From Lactifluus volemus (taxonomy: Eukaryota; Basidiomycota; Agaricomycetes; Russulales; Russulaceae), in assembly GCA_022376515.1 (NCBI GenBank), contig WTXI01000129.1, positions 1 to 64,000 of the forward strand: a DNA stretch of 64,000 nt, read 5' to 3'. Of this stretch, positions 10,307-21,399 are shown in pieces. Position 1 is the first letter of the stretch, and every line of letters starts with the position of its first letter. The notes under the pieces are model-generated. The model saw nothing but the letters and a program-made list of their open reading frames with translations. It had not been told where the DNA came from and searched no databases. The position numbers and the translations under genes are program-made.

Positions 10307-10784
10307 TGTCACAGTCAGGTCACCATGGCATGGTTTCGGTTCTGAGTCGTGCTGACTAAGCAGAACGACGAAGCGGCCGCAGGGACTAAGGCACGAAGGT
10401 CTAGTCAAAGAGTAGAAGACTTGGCTGTGGTGTGATCCACACAAGTCTTCAGAGGCTTCACTCAAAGAGGAAGTAGTCTTTCAGAGGAAGGGGAAGGGAA
10501 GGCTGGAAAGCCGCTTGTATTGCTTGCTGTATTGACTACCTGAGTTCTACAGGAGAACGAGCTTAAGGCTCGTCTCAGAGGTACAAGGGATATATATACT
10601 CGAACAATGGATCATGCTAGAATGTTCAGGGATGTACCTGTGAATGTATGGAAACATATAGAACCGACTGGAACATTATGGAAGCTAATGGAAGGGGAGA
10701 GAATCGTCCAACATATTGATGAGTAAGAGAAGGGAAATGATGAGTCGGGGTCACCTGTGACCGTCATGTCACATTACCGTGACA
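10307..10784 (-). repeat. 5' LTR of the second element (478 bp)
   Basis: Minus strand from TGTCACGG (10784) to CTGTGACA (10307). It holds a TATA box at 10598-10591 and the 11-nt primer sequence at 10564-10554. No 5-bp flanking duplication is visible, as expected if only the left LTR of a full element is in view. Confidence 0.8.
10554..10598 (-). promoter_or_regulatory. Core promoter of the second element's LTR
   Basis: Minus-strand TATATATA (10598-10591), then the predicted transcript 5' end aagctcgttct (10564-10554) that pairs with the PBS. Confidence 0.65.
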
Positions 10785-10994
10785 TCTGCAGCCAAGGGAA
10801 GCGCTCTGGATTCCACCTCAGGCATTAATGGTGGAATAAAGTGTAAAAGCTAATAGACAGGTCATGAGGAAACCAAGTATTTTCTGTTTTAGAAAATGTG
10901 GGTACAGGTGTACTACTTCTACTTTAATTCAGACGACCCCCACCAGTTAACACGTTTAGGTGTCATGGTGGTGGTATCCAAAAAAGGAAGTGTG

Positions 10995-11337
10995 GTGAAT
11001 CTCATTTTGGTGCTCCTGGTAATTGCACTTGAGCTTGTGAAACTCAACAAGGGAGTGAATGTGAGGTGAGCACCTTGTAGAAAATATTATGGTCAAAATC
11101 AAAGCACAGTTGTGCCACCTTGCTAGCATCAATTCCAATGAACTTCATTCTCCCAGTGGCTGTTTTGCCATACCTCTCTTGTCACTACTCAATTTGGCCT
11201 GCCACATTATGTGACATCCTCCTGTACATCTTGCAGGGAGTATTTTATGGTCTTAGTGGCACTCACCTCACATTCACTCCCTTGTTGAGTTTCACAAGCT
11301 CAAGCACAATTACCAGGAGCACCAAAATGAGATTCAC
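10995..11337. repeat. 76-bp inverted repeat with a 191-bp spacer
   Basis: Arm 10995-11070 and the reverse complement of arm 11262-11337 match at 74 of 76 bases; the flanks on both sides diverge at once. Both arms encode the same peptide (VEFHKLK, NYQEHQNEIH) in opposite orientation. Downstream of the right arm this frame continues with HTKLDHLTAHIKSLNAI, so the arms look like duplicated pieces of a coding sequence, probably from a transposon. A transcript through the site would form a long hairpin. Confidence 0.85.
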
Positions 11338-11394
11338 ACAAAGCTGGACCATCTCACGGCACATATCAAGAGCCTCAACGCAATCAGGTGCAGT

Positions 11395-13032
11395 GTGCCA
11401 CCTGCAAAACCCGGCGTGAACGAATATATGCGCAGCGAGCATACCATGCAGTGTGACCCTGAAGCATCGCGGTACAGTGTCTGTCAGGTAGGCATCAGAC
11501 TGGGACGCAGCTCAGAGGGATGTCTTCTGCCGACATACCCGGTATGGGCGTCCCACACGCGCATAGGGCGTCTAGGCCACCAGAGGCTACAATCTTTCCG
11601 TCCAACGCTACGGCATATATCTGGTTGGAGTGTCCTCGGAAGACTTGCAGACATTCGCCTGTATCCACATCCCATAGCTACTTATCAATCAGCTCCAGAA
11701 AAAAAGACAAAGAGACATAGGTAGGCGTACTCGGCAAGTGCAATCGTAGCTCCCACTAACAACTCAGTTCCCACACACATCAAGCGAGTGCACACTGCCC
11801 GCGTGCCCGGTGAGGACGCGCAACGTTGTCCATCCCACACTCGCAGCGTGCCATCGCGCGAGCCGCTCACCGCAATTGGTCGATTGTCCAGTACTTTGAG
11901 ACAACGCACGGTCGAGGTATGTCCACGAAAGACGTATAGTGTGAATCTGTCCAACCATCCACGTTTGCCACATCACGCAGATCAGAAAGACTTGCGACAA
12001 GAGGCAGTAGAAAGGCCTAACCTGTCCCATACGCGCACGTCTTTGTCACATCCGCCGCTGACAACCAGCGCGCCGGGTTGGCCCCATCCACGGGTAGCGC
12101 CGGCTACGTCGCTACGTGCACTCCCCGCCCGGCCGGAGGCATTCCATGGTGCGTGGGTAGGGAGAGTTGGGGGATACTGTGCGTCCAGTGCCAGCGCGGC
12201 ACGCATGGACGGAGGCCGAAGATGGTCGAGTCCCTGCGGATCAAGTACTTGCGCGCCAGGTGGAGCGCGGTTGTATTGTGCTAGTGGTGTGGGCCCGTCT
12301 GCGACTTCGGCGATGCCAGTTACGCCTATGGCTGTTGCACTTCCATTGGCTGATGATGGGAAGGGTCGAGCGCGCCACCACGAGAGATGAGGTCAACTGC
12401 AGACGTCAAGCGGATGCCCGACGAGAGTACGGACGAGTGAGCCAGTGTTGGTCGAAAAAAACATAAATGCGGTGGTTCGCAAGCCCCGCGACGAGCCAGT
12501 CAGCGTCGAGAGCGACGGAGGTGACCACGCCGCCGTCAGGGTCAAGCACGGGAAGGCGGTGTGCACGAAGACACCGGCTATTACGCTTCCAATTGACCAG
12601 GGTCAGCATGAGCCGGCGCGCTGTGAGAGAGAACATACAAGTTGACCAGGAATACTTAAAGAGCGCCCGAGAGCTCTGAGCTTGCTCTGGAGTGGGCGGT
12701 GACCGTTGGATGCGCGGAAGCGTAAGGACTTGAGGGATGTGGTGATGGGTCTTGCCTAGTGCATGTCCTCATCTGCATTCGGCTCGTAAGGACCAGGCGG
12801 GGTCGAAATGGTATGCTCTCACGAGTCCACACCAAGCTTGCTCATCCTGAACGAGAGCGTGCCACTTGCGAGAGACGAACGCGATATGTACTACTGTTCG
12901 AGGGTGGTCGACAAAGCTGAGAATGTGCAGGGAGAGCTCTACGGGTAAATCTGCGAGGAAGTCACGCTTGAGGAGGGGTGCTATTCGTGTGGATATGAAA
13001 AAGAGTTCGCGGAGAGCAGTGCGGCGAGGCAA
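11395..13032 (-). CDS. F-box/WD40 repeat protein, 3' end apparently truncated
   Basis: The first exon (13032 to about 12770) has an F-box, DFLADLPVELSLHILSFV, about residues 24-60. Later exons carry WD40 blades: LVAGLANHRIYVF (12500s), LVVSGGCDKDVRVWD (12050s), GHTSTVRCLK with VSGSRDGTLRVWD (11850s), and GECLQVFRGHSNQIYA (11640s). Proteins of this layout (Cdc4/Pop1/Fbw7 type) are substrate receptors of SCF ubiquitin ligases, the F-box binding Skp1 and the propeller the phosphorylated substrate. A last blade begins about 11460 (MLQGHTA) but stops near 11395, just where transposon-like sequence starts, so the propeller looks incomplete. A one-base contraction near 11566 breaks the frame in the fifth or sixth blade. 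The start at 13032 is the first ATG before the F-box. Confidence 0.75.
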
Positions 13033-13689
13033 TCTTGTCTTGCAGTTGGAGTTTGAAACTGGAATCCGATAAGAAATGCTTCGAAAGGAGGGGGCTCGTG
13101 TTGTTCTGCGATTTGACCCAGCTCTCCCCCACTCTTACATTTCCTTAAAAGGAAGGTATTACAAATCTTATGCAATTACCATGCCACGTGCATGTGTTGT
13201 TTGTTCTTGTTGGCACAATGTTGATTTTCGTGCCTCTGCTGTCCTCCTGTCCCTCGCTCTGTCCCCTCTGTCGCCGTCTCTGTCGTAGCCTCTGCTGTCG
13301 CCACCGCTCCCCGTCTGGCACTGCGACATGTCTCCACGTCCCCGCCGCCTTACCGCGACTGCATCACCTCCTGTGCGCGTTGTCGCCCCAACGCCCCCCA
13401 CTGCTGCCTCCTCCCCTTCCCCTCCTCCTGTGCCTCTGCCTGTGCCTCCACCGCTTTCGCCTCCTCCGCATCGGCGCTTACGGACCCACTGGCACTGTGG
13501 GGCAGTCCACGGTGTCACGCTGCCCCGATGCCTTCTGCACCTCCTCCCCGGTACGTTGTCATGCTGCTTGCCCCGCCCCAATGTGTCCTGACTCTTTTGC
13601 CTCCCCCTTCTCTATCTCTGCCTCCTGCTCCTCCTCTGCCCCCTGCGCCGCCGCCGCCCCTGTCTGCACCACCACCTTGTCCACCTCCT

Positions 13690-14045
13690 GCGTCACCTGT
13701 CTCTTGCGCCGCTGCCTCTGCACCTCCTGTGCTTCCCGTGCCTCCCGCATCTCCCGCGCCTCTTGGGCATGCTGGGCCTCCTGCGCTTCCCGTGCCCCTT
13801 GCACCTCCCGCACCTCCCGTGCCTCCCGCGTCTCCCGCACCTCCCACGTCTCCCGCACCTCCCACATCTCCCGCACCTCCCGCACCTCCCGCATCTCCTG
13901 CACCTCCCGTGCCTCCCGCACCTGCGCCTCCTGCGTCTCCTGCACCTCCCGCGTCTTCCGCACCTCCCGGGTTTCCCGCACCTCCCGCACCTCCCGCACC
14001 TCCCGCACCTCCTGCGCCTCCCGTGTCTCCTGCACCTCCCGCGCC
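13690..14045 (+). repeat. 9-bp GC-rich minisatellite (cctcccgca-like unit)
   Basis: About 40 imperfect units of a 9-bp motif, cctcccgca and variants such as cctcccgtg, cctcccgcg and tctcctgca. Because the period is a multiple of three and the unit lacks stop codons, several frames stay open: Pro/Ala-rich on plus, Gly/Ala-rich or Arg-Glu-Val-rich on minus. The upstream 13200-13690 is similarly C/T-rich with looser repeats. None of the open frames has domain support, so I do not call a gene. Confidence 0.8.
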
Positions 14046-14181
14046 CCCTACCGGATCACACATGCCCCCCTTCTGGATCACTCCACCACATTTTGCATAG
14101 CACCATGTATTACATTATTTTGAATAAATTTTTTTGGTAGAAATTGTATTGTGTGGTGAAATTAAACAAAAAAGGTGTGTT

Positions 14182-14526
14182 TGTCACACCTGAGACTCTG
14201 AGAGTTTACAATATTTCCAAAATGGCATGCTTTGCTCGCAACAGCCAATCAGAGCCTGAGGGTTAGTAATACCGGCCTCATCTGGCCCGAAAATCCCGTC
14301 GGCGCTTCTAGTGTATTAGTCGACTACGATTTACATAATAAATGTATTTCTAATGTCTATTATGCTCCTATAAGCCCCCGGCTATGTCTAGCCCGGGAGC
14401 CGTAAGATAGCCGGTGTGAGAGTGGGGGAGGCGAAGGACGGTTTGTTCTGCGATTGAGGAGGTGAGGGATATGACTAATCTACGTCACTACAGTACCAGT
14501 GACCGTTACATCACATTCCCGTGACA
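14182..14526. repeat. LTR-like relic in a gene-free stretch
   Basis: The minus strand from 14526 begins TGTCACGGGAATGTGA and keeps about 27 of the first 32 bases of the second element's LTR start. The left end, tgtcacacctgagactct (14182 on), resembles the chromovirus LTR near 8500-8520. Between them are AT-rich bases and a palindromic stretch near 14375-14405. It may be a decayed solo LTR or a chimaera of two. No target duplication is seen. The rest of 14100-14713 holds nothing I can name. Confidence 0.35.
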
Positions 14527-14713
14527 CACTCACCACTGCCCGTCCTTCATCTAAAGAAGTGCCAGCACACAGCCCATGCTTCATATCACAGAAAGTGACA
14601 AAGAAACCCATTTTCATAACACACTATCGCAGATTATCCCCACCCTACATCACAACGAGTACTTGGCTACACAATGCAATCCTTATACAAGGAGAGAATG
14701 ACTGAAAGGCTAC

Positions 14714-17000
14714 TCAAGATGATAAACTCAGGGCTGTAAGCTCCTTTCGTATGTCTGCTTCACTCTCGATCTTCTTGAGCTGGGTTGCCTCAAGTCGCTC
14801 ACCACGTGCCACCTTTGCTCTAAGTTCATCAATGGCCTTCAGCTAGAGAAATGAACATGGCGTCATGCAATGATAAACAAGAAAATGAACCAAGTAATGC
14901 CTCACCTTTTTGTTCAAATTTCGAACCTTCTTTTGTACAGGGTCAAGAGGCTCCACTCCAGGGGTAGGTGGCACGGAATCATCGTTCATCGGAGGTGCAC
15001 CACCATCAACCTCAAGTGATGGTACAGAGGAGGACAATTCGGGTACATTTCCCCCTTCCCGGCGCCCAACTCCCTCACTCCTCTCCTTGGGACCCTTACG
15101 TTTGCGCGATTTCCCATTATCGGGGTTAGGAGGGGAGGCGGGTGCACCAGGAACATATCGGCGACTGTGGCCGTTTGATGGAAATGCGGAAGAACGACTC
15201 TGGCGTGTGGGAGTCGCGGTGCCGCTTCCACGAGGGGTACCAGCTGATGATTCATTATCCTCTTCGCGGCTGTAAGCAAGGGAGGCACTCTGCCCACGTG
15301 CCCCAGGTGGGCGATAGGCTCCGGAGGGTCGGGCAGGAGAGGGCTTCGCACTAGCCACTGCTGCTTGGACACTTGCAGAAGGTGCAGGGGCAGGTGGTAT
15401 CACGGATGGGAACGGTGGCACGGCGTCGATTGGAGCGGGGCGCCAACTTGCCTGATAGAGTTCCTCGCAATCCTGGACATGCAAGAGTTGGCCGAGCAAA
15501 TACCACACTTTGATACCATTGTCGACTCGCAAACGCGGGGAAAGCGTGGCAGTAAGAATGAATTTGCCGTCTGGGGACCATTCACAGTGCGATGTATTGG
15601 ACGCATCGATTGTCGATACTTTGGTTAGCGAACGTCTGTCGTATATGTCAATCTTCCCCGCGAGGTTACCGAAACCTCCAAGGAGAAGAAGACGCGACTG
15701 AGCGTTGAATGATATGTAGTTGCAGAAGGAAGAGCCGAAGTCGTGCAAAGCCCGAACGCGCTGATCAAAAAGCATTACTCTGGCAGGCATAACTGAAAAC
15801 AAATAGTCAGGCAATGTGTGTAGAAGGCGTATACGTGTGCCTTACAGCCATACACAACTCCGAACTCCTTTGAGTTTGGGCTCCAGGCATAATCATGGAT
15901 TGGACCCTCTTTGTCAAGGGATACGCGACAGTCAAAATTCCCAGCAGCACTGAGTAGGTAGAGTCCCGATTGTCCGTAATAACTTTTGTTGGTGCTGTCG
16001 ACATCCGTTTGGGTGAGGACAAGGACCTGTGTGCCCAGATTATTCCATTTGACTTGGGACCTCTCCGCCTTGAAAAATGTCTTCTGACAAGTCGGTGGGG
16101 CGCTGAGATTAAGCAAAGTGTGGATGCGAACGTTCGCTGGCTGACCCTTCTTCTCTGGGACAAAGACGGCGAGGGAGGGATTGAGGCCAGGACTGAGCAT
16201 GACACTGGATGCACCGTCCACCCTGAGCCGGTTAACGATGCCCTTCCCCCACTCCGCAGGATTGAAAACGTGAATCTCAGCACCAACTAGACGGATGGCA
16301 TGAGATTCCGAGATAGTGTACTGAACGTCCCAAGCGTCATGGTACTTTTGGGTAAAAGAAATAAGTTCTTCGCCAGTGGAGACAGAAAAGACGCGTAGGT
16401 TCTTGTGCTGACCACCGTCCGCGGGGTTGATGTGGCGCTCCCAAGTGGAGAGATATGTCCCACGGGGAGAAAACCTGAGCTCAAGAAGGTTGGCGATCGT
16501 GAGATCTTGAAGGAGAATGGCCGTTTCTGCCTGATGTACGCGTACACTGAAAGGCTCGGGTAAGCGGCACTCATCGATCCGTCGCCAACTTGACGCACCC
16601 GGATGGCACTGCAAGCGCAAAAAGCCTCCCGTCTGGGCTATACTGGTAGGTGCGGGCTGTGGCATCGGGAGCCTCGAAACCCTCGATTAGATCGTAAGTG
16701 GGTGAACCACCAACGAGGCCAACAGATTTTTGAGCACGGACTGAAAGACTAGGATGAGCGCATGCAACTTGAATCAAAAGCAGAATCCAAAATGAGGTCG
16801 TCAAGGTGGACCCGAGCTTCAGCTCAGAGAGAGCTTGTCCAAATACATGATGCATGACGATCGGTGGGCTATGTAAACCGCGATCCGATAATGCAATGAC
16901 CCATCCCCCGCCTTCTCCGGAAAGGGCACTAGAACAGAAAAAGGAACAGAGAGGGAAAACTTTACGCACATGCGTACTGCTGTGACACCTGCTGCGACAT
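14714..17000 (-). CDS. Eukaryotic translation initiation factor 2A (eIF2A)
   Basis: Five exons fit exactly: 17000-16970, 16740-16599, 16546-15846, 15792-14906 and 14842-14714, giving 629 codons with no stop or frameshift. The start MSQQVSQQYA leads over a 229-bp intron into FRAQKSVGLVGG. The eIF2A beta-propeller follows: FSPRGTYLSTWER, GFMPARVMLF, LLLGGFGNLAGKIDIYD, ILTATLSPRLRVDNGIKVW. A Pro/Ser-rich linker leads to the conserved charged C-terminus (KKVRNLNKK, ATQLKKIESEADIRKEL). eIF2A delivers initiator Met-tRNA to 40S subunits in alternative, stress-linked or IRES-type initiation; in yeast it is dispensable. The other introns are 52, 53 and 63 bp. Divergent from the OPA3-like gene. Confidence 0.95.
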
Positions 17001-17300
17001 AACAACCACCTACAGAGCACGACCTCGAAATTAACGGGAGGGTTGTAAAGCAAGTTAATGCTTCACAACGGAAATGCCACGAGAGAGGGATATATAGTAT
17101 TGGGAGTGTAGAGAAAAGAAGTGTTCGCTCTCGCTGTGGCAGACTCCGAGTTACGTAATTTCCTGTGATGGCCGGCCCTTAGGCCCGTGGCGGTGACCCG
17201 GTTAGTGCTAACGAGTCCGAGCCCAACTCGCGCCGCGGCGTCCGAGTCGTACAGTTACGCAGCCAGCAGCTAGTGCTCCTGCCAGTTCAAGTTACTCTTG
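17001..17300. promoter_or_regulatory. Bidirectional intergenic promoter, eIF2A / OPA3-like
   Basis: These 300 bp separate two divergent start codons. A gatatatagta stretch (about 17087-17097) could serve as a TATA element for either side. The part near 17160-17260 is GC-rich. No specific factor site is recognised. Confidence 0.5.
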
Positions 17301-18158
17301 ATGGCATCGGTGAAGATCGGGACGTTATTGATTCGGGTGAGAATTTTTATCTCAATAATAATTCGTCCATTTGAATTTCTTTTATTTTAGACCCTAGCTA
17401 AGCCCATCAGCACAAGACTCAAGAATCAAGCGAGAGAGTAAGCTCAAACACGCTTACCACTTACCAGAGTAGCAGACTGACACCAAGACGAAAGGCACGA
17501 ACGCTTCCGTAATTTGTGTATATCCCTCGCCCAGACCATGTACCGCACCGAAGTGAGGTTACGAACCGGCCTGCTGGGCGAACCTGCCAAGCATATTCGC
17601 CCGCTCTCAGAGAATAGGTCGGTCTGCTTAGTCTCCTTTTTCCTGGGCTCCGAGTGACACTCTCTACTGATCTACCTGTGCCTGCTCTTAGGGCCATCGA
17701 GAGCGGCGCGAACTTCCTTGCGGAGGGCTTCTTGTTCAGTGTTGCTGCGGCACTTATCATTGGCGAAACATGGCGTTCATCGCGCAGCCAATCGAAGCAA
17801 CGCTCCGACGTGAATGATTCCATCGACGAGCTTCAGACCAGGGTGCGTGAACTCAGTGCGCGTCTTCAAAGATGGGAAGAGGTCTCTTTGGAGGGGCAAC
17901 AACGGTACGTCCTTTCAACGTTCTCTGGCACTGAGATGGTCTTGTTGATTGTAAGGCAGAAATCAAGAGCTCTCTCGCATTTTAGACCGTGTCGTCGAAA
18001 TTGGGTTGCGCGGTGGCTGGGCAGAGTTGCAAGATACCCCACTTCAGATCCCTCGCATTAGTACACTTTTATCACAACACACGTCTCACCCTGTACCACA
18101 TTCGAGTACCGAACGTCCTGAACCACCATCTTCTCAACGAGTTCTTAATGACCCATGA
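17301..18158 (+). CDS. OPA3-like mitochondrial protein
   Basis: Five exons: 17301-17336, 17391-17437, 17495-17617, 17692-17904 and 17960-18158, joining in frame to 205 residues. The start MASVKIGTLLIR with TLAKPIS is the OPA3 N-terminus, which acts as a mitochondrial targeting segment. HERFRNLCISLAQTMYR and RPLSENRAIESGANFLAEGF carry the family core, followed by a hydrophobic segment (FLFSVAAALIIGE) and a coiled coil (DSIDELQTRVRELSARL). The last exon ends with LRGGWAEL and a Ser/Pro tail. OPA3 proteins sit at mitochondrial membranes and affect morphology and lipid balance; human mutations cause optic atrophy. Splice sites were chosen to restore the conserved junctions, and the frame closes without adjustment. 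Confidence 0.93.
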
Positions 18159-18359
18159 GACTGCTCATACAGGCAAACCTGACGGATTCCTAGTCCGTTA
18201 GATCTTGATTGTATACAACACATACCGTCCCATGCGAGTAGAAAATATACAAACGTATTTTTTTGACCTATAGTAAAGTTACTCTGTAATCAAAAATGTA
18301 CATTGAAGAGACTCCAGACAACAAACATGAGGACTGATTAGCATGATCCTGTTCCAGGC

Positions 18360-21215
18360 TCACATGATACAACAGTCCCTCGCAAGGATACATAAGCCCT
18401 CCCAGAGGCTCTGGTGTGCAACTTCCTCCTTCGTAACGATGCGACCGCCGCGCCGCGCAACGACGATGGTGTATTCACGTTTTGGCTCGCCCACTCCTGG
18501 TACAGGGTACCACCATCGCAGCGTTGTACCGTCGAGCTCCCAACAGCCTGCAGACACAAACACAGCCACGGCGAGACCATTCCGTAAGGGTCGGGGAGGG
18601 TAAGGGCCACGGGTGGTACCACGAAGCGTTTCGCTGGATCGTGAATGGGCTAGCTTATCGTCTATATCCAGATCCGGTGTGGACAGATCCTCCTTGCACC
18701 TAGACTGGTCTAGTAGTGAACCCACCGTGCGATCAGCCGCGAAGTGAACAATGGGTAAGAAGATCTCAGTGGCCGGGGGATCCACTTTTGGATCGATGAA
18801 GGGGTACCAGGGCGTGTTGCCATCGTTGACGGAACGGCGAGTGGTGCGTCTTCTGCGCAAACGCGAACGACCAGGCGGAACTCTGCCTTGGCAATGTCAA
18901 ATCGAATGTCGACGGGGATTCCGACGGTAGCGATTGGATATGGCCGGCTGAACGCTTTCACTGCTCGAGCTCCATCTGTCAGGAAGTCGAATGTGCTGTC
19001 CCAACGACTGAAAGACGTGATATCCGGCTTATGCCCTTCATCATTCGCTGGGGGCGGCATTGTCGCTAACACAGCTGAGACGGGTACCGCGGTGTAAAGC
19101 CACCGGTAGCTCCAAGCCGCACCGTACCACGCGATTGTATCGCACGGTGTGCCGCCAGTAACAAGGCTGAGGAATCGTCTTCGTTCCCTTGGTACACTGT
19201 GGATTTGTCTCGAAGACGAAGGTCATCGACGCTCCACAGACTGAGGTCCTCCATGTTCCATAGATCACCCCACGAGTGAACATTATCCGGGAAATATGTC
19301 CAAATCGTGTAATTGAGCGAATTTGGGCCATCCATAGCATTGAGGCTGGCGTCGAGTGCACGCTGTTGACTGGAGAAGTCGCCTTTGTGACGCCCTCCAT
19401 CCGTCCAACAGTATGCTCTGCGCTCATCCATGTCGAAAGGAATACCAACTTCCCCAATCATTGAAGGGAAAACGCCAAGAATGGGCGCGTCATCCTTGAG
19501 CGTCTTCAATTGAGCCTGGAGCGAGCGCCGGATGGCGCATTCGCCAATCTTAAGCGCCTGAAATTTGCTCCGATATTTTCCGCGTAGCAACCCGACCGCA
19601 TCGGCATTGAACCAATTCCAATGCCGTGTCACGAGGGTGAGCCCGTCATAATAGTGCGTTGAGTAAGTGCACCGTCCTGCCAAGTCCTCGACGGGTAGTG
19701 GAGGGGGCTGCGCAAACACGGGAGGCGCAACAAAATGAATTGCTTCTGGGTGAAATTTGTGGATGCGTCGTGCCCAGGACTGCCAATGTGGAACCCAATA
19801 GTCGGCGACAAACTCGACCTCTGCAATCTCCTCTTCAGGTGTGGAAAACTCGGCTGCGGGGAGGTAGCAGAAATAATCTGGACGCATCACGTAGCCCGTT
19901 TTGATATCCCACACGCCATGCAGGGCCCAGATATCAACACCGAGTTGCCACTCTGGCCCACGCCTCCATCCATATCGCGGATGCACGCCATGACTTCCTG
20001 TTCGTGTTTGCGGATAGTTGCACGGACGGTGCGAATTCAACATCTGGTTCGCTCGAGGGATCTGCCCAGATGGTGAGGCCTTTCGGGTCGATCGTCACCA
20101 AGCCTGCACGCCGTGGGCCAAACGCGTTGAATGTCCAGTTCTCTACCGTCTGGGCTTGTCCCATTCCGAGACGCAATGACTGCGTCGGCGTCGGGGTAGG
20201 TCCTTTTTTGAGTGTTGACCCTTGCTTTGTGGGAAGTACATGCAAGTTTAGATACCCCACCAAGCCCTCGGAAGACTCGTTCATGCTATCCCAGCCAATT
20301 ACGCAAGTATCCAGCAAGTCACCAGCATCCCGAATCCTATCAGCGAGCTGTCCAAATGCTTCGATGTAATGTGATTGGAGGTAGTCCTGGATATTGCACC
20401 CGTCGATGACACATTTGGGCGCGAAATCGCGGCCAGCGAAAAACAGTGTGAAAAGCGTTTGCGGTGCAAGACGCCCGTAATTCGTGGACCACATCATAGC
20501 TGGAACTGAGGCGGGGTCCGATTCATGAGCCAACGAGTATTCACAGTGGAGAATGGTCGACTGGATAGCCGTGAAATTGCGAGGGTTCATACCACATGTT
20601 GCAAGTGTCCAGTATGGTGCTCCAGAGCCGCCGCAATTTCGAGACCACTAAGAATCAGAGTTAAAGCAGGAAAGGGATCGGGTTGTAGAGAAAGGTGAGG
20701 AGATGAATGGATACTCACGGTGTCCTGGTGAGGATCTATATATACTTTAAAACCATACTCTTTGCATTTCCGCAATACGCGGATAGTATAGTCCATGAAG
20801 TCATAGTCATAGATCCCACTAGAGTACCGTCAGTGCGGCAATGAGAGACTGAAGAATAACACTACTACCTACGGTCCTTGATGCTCAAGAGGTTCTCAAG
20901 TGACCGGGTAACGCAAAATGTTAAATCCCCAACCCCGGAGACGGGAAAGGTGAACATGGACCGACCATCGTCGAGATTAAATTGACGAAAGAAGCTGTTC
21001 CCGCCAGCTTCGGCACTCTCCCAAAAGCCATCCAAGAGCTAGGAAGGCTGGCCAAGTGGAGCCTTTAATGAACCAGAAAGGTTGACGCCGCGAAACAAAA
21101 GGGTGCGGCCATGAGAATCGACGAAATTGCCATCTACAGTGTGTACGAGATGTAGAGGGGTAGGTTGACCGGTAGCAGGAGAGGTGGAGGGTATTTTGGG
21201 CACGTAGCTACTACG
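18360..21215 (-). CDS. GH5 steryl-glucosidase/glucosylceramidase-like enzyme (damaged frame)
   Basis: A multi-exon gene. The N-terminal exons read DSHGRTLLFRGVNLSG and DGFWESAEAGG, then RGWGFNILRYPVT, FMDYTIRVLRKCKEYGF and YIDPHQDT. The acid/base Glu is in GWDSMNESSEG and the nucleophile Glu in MIGEVGIPFDMD. The C-terminal beta-sandwich ends with WWYPVPG and a Cys-rich end, stop at 18360-18362. This is the EGCrP/Sgl1 type of GH5, which removes glucose from sterol glucosides or glucosylceramide. Three lesions: TAG at 21039-21041, TGA at 20896-20898 in place of the Trp of YPVTW, and an A-run contraction near 18826. No ATG is found before 21215, so a first exon may be missing. It is either a decaying copy or a sequencing problem. 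Confidence 0.8.
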
Positions 21216-21399
21216 CTGTCAAGGTTGGCGGACGAAAGAAAGATGGCACGGATTAGTTAGGGTTAGGAGTTGATAATTCGCGCCACTTTCCGGGTTCTCG
21301 GTCACTTGATTTGTCATGAAATACATGGTGTACAGTACTGCGAACAATGGGTAAACCATACTGTAACCATGCAATGGGTGCAGACGCTCGAACATCGGG

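Larger units (their letters stand above)
8861..10784 (-). mobile_element. Second Ty3/gypsy element, 5' part only, interrupted by the chromovirus
   Basis: On the minus strand there is a 478-bp LTR (10784 to 10307), then a self-priming PBS (10304 to 10294), a leader of roughly 0.9 kb that contains a solo-LTR-like insert in the other orientation, and the N-terminal part of gag, which stops exactly where the chromovirus LTR begins (8860/8861). The rest of this element should lie to the left of the window, beyond the chromovirus. It is therefore the older of the two insertions. Confidence 0.8.

Noticed and set aside
13170..14123. 317-codon plus-strand frame over the minisatellite
   Set aside because: Cys/Ser/Arg repeats arise from the 9-bp repeat in the wrong frame; every frame here is open for the same reason.
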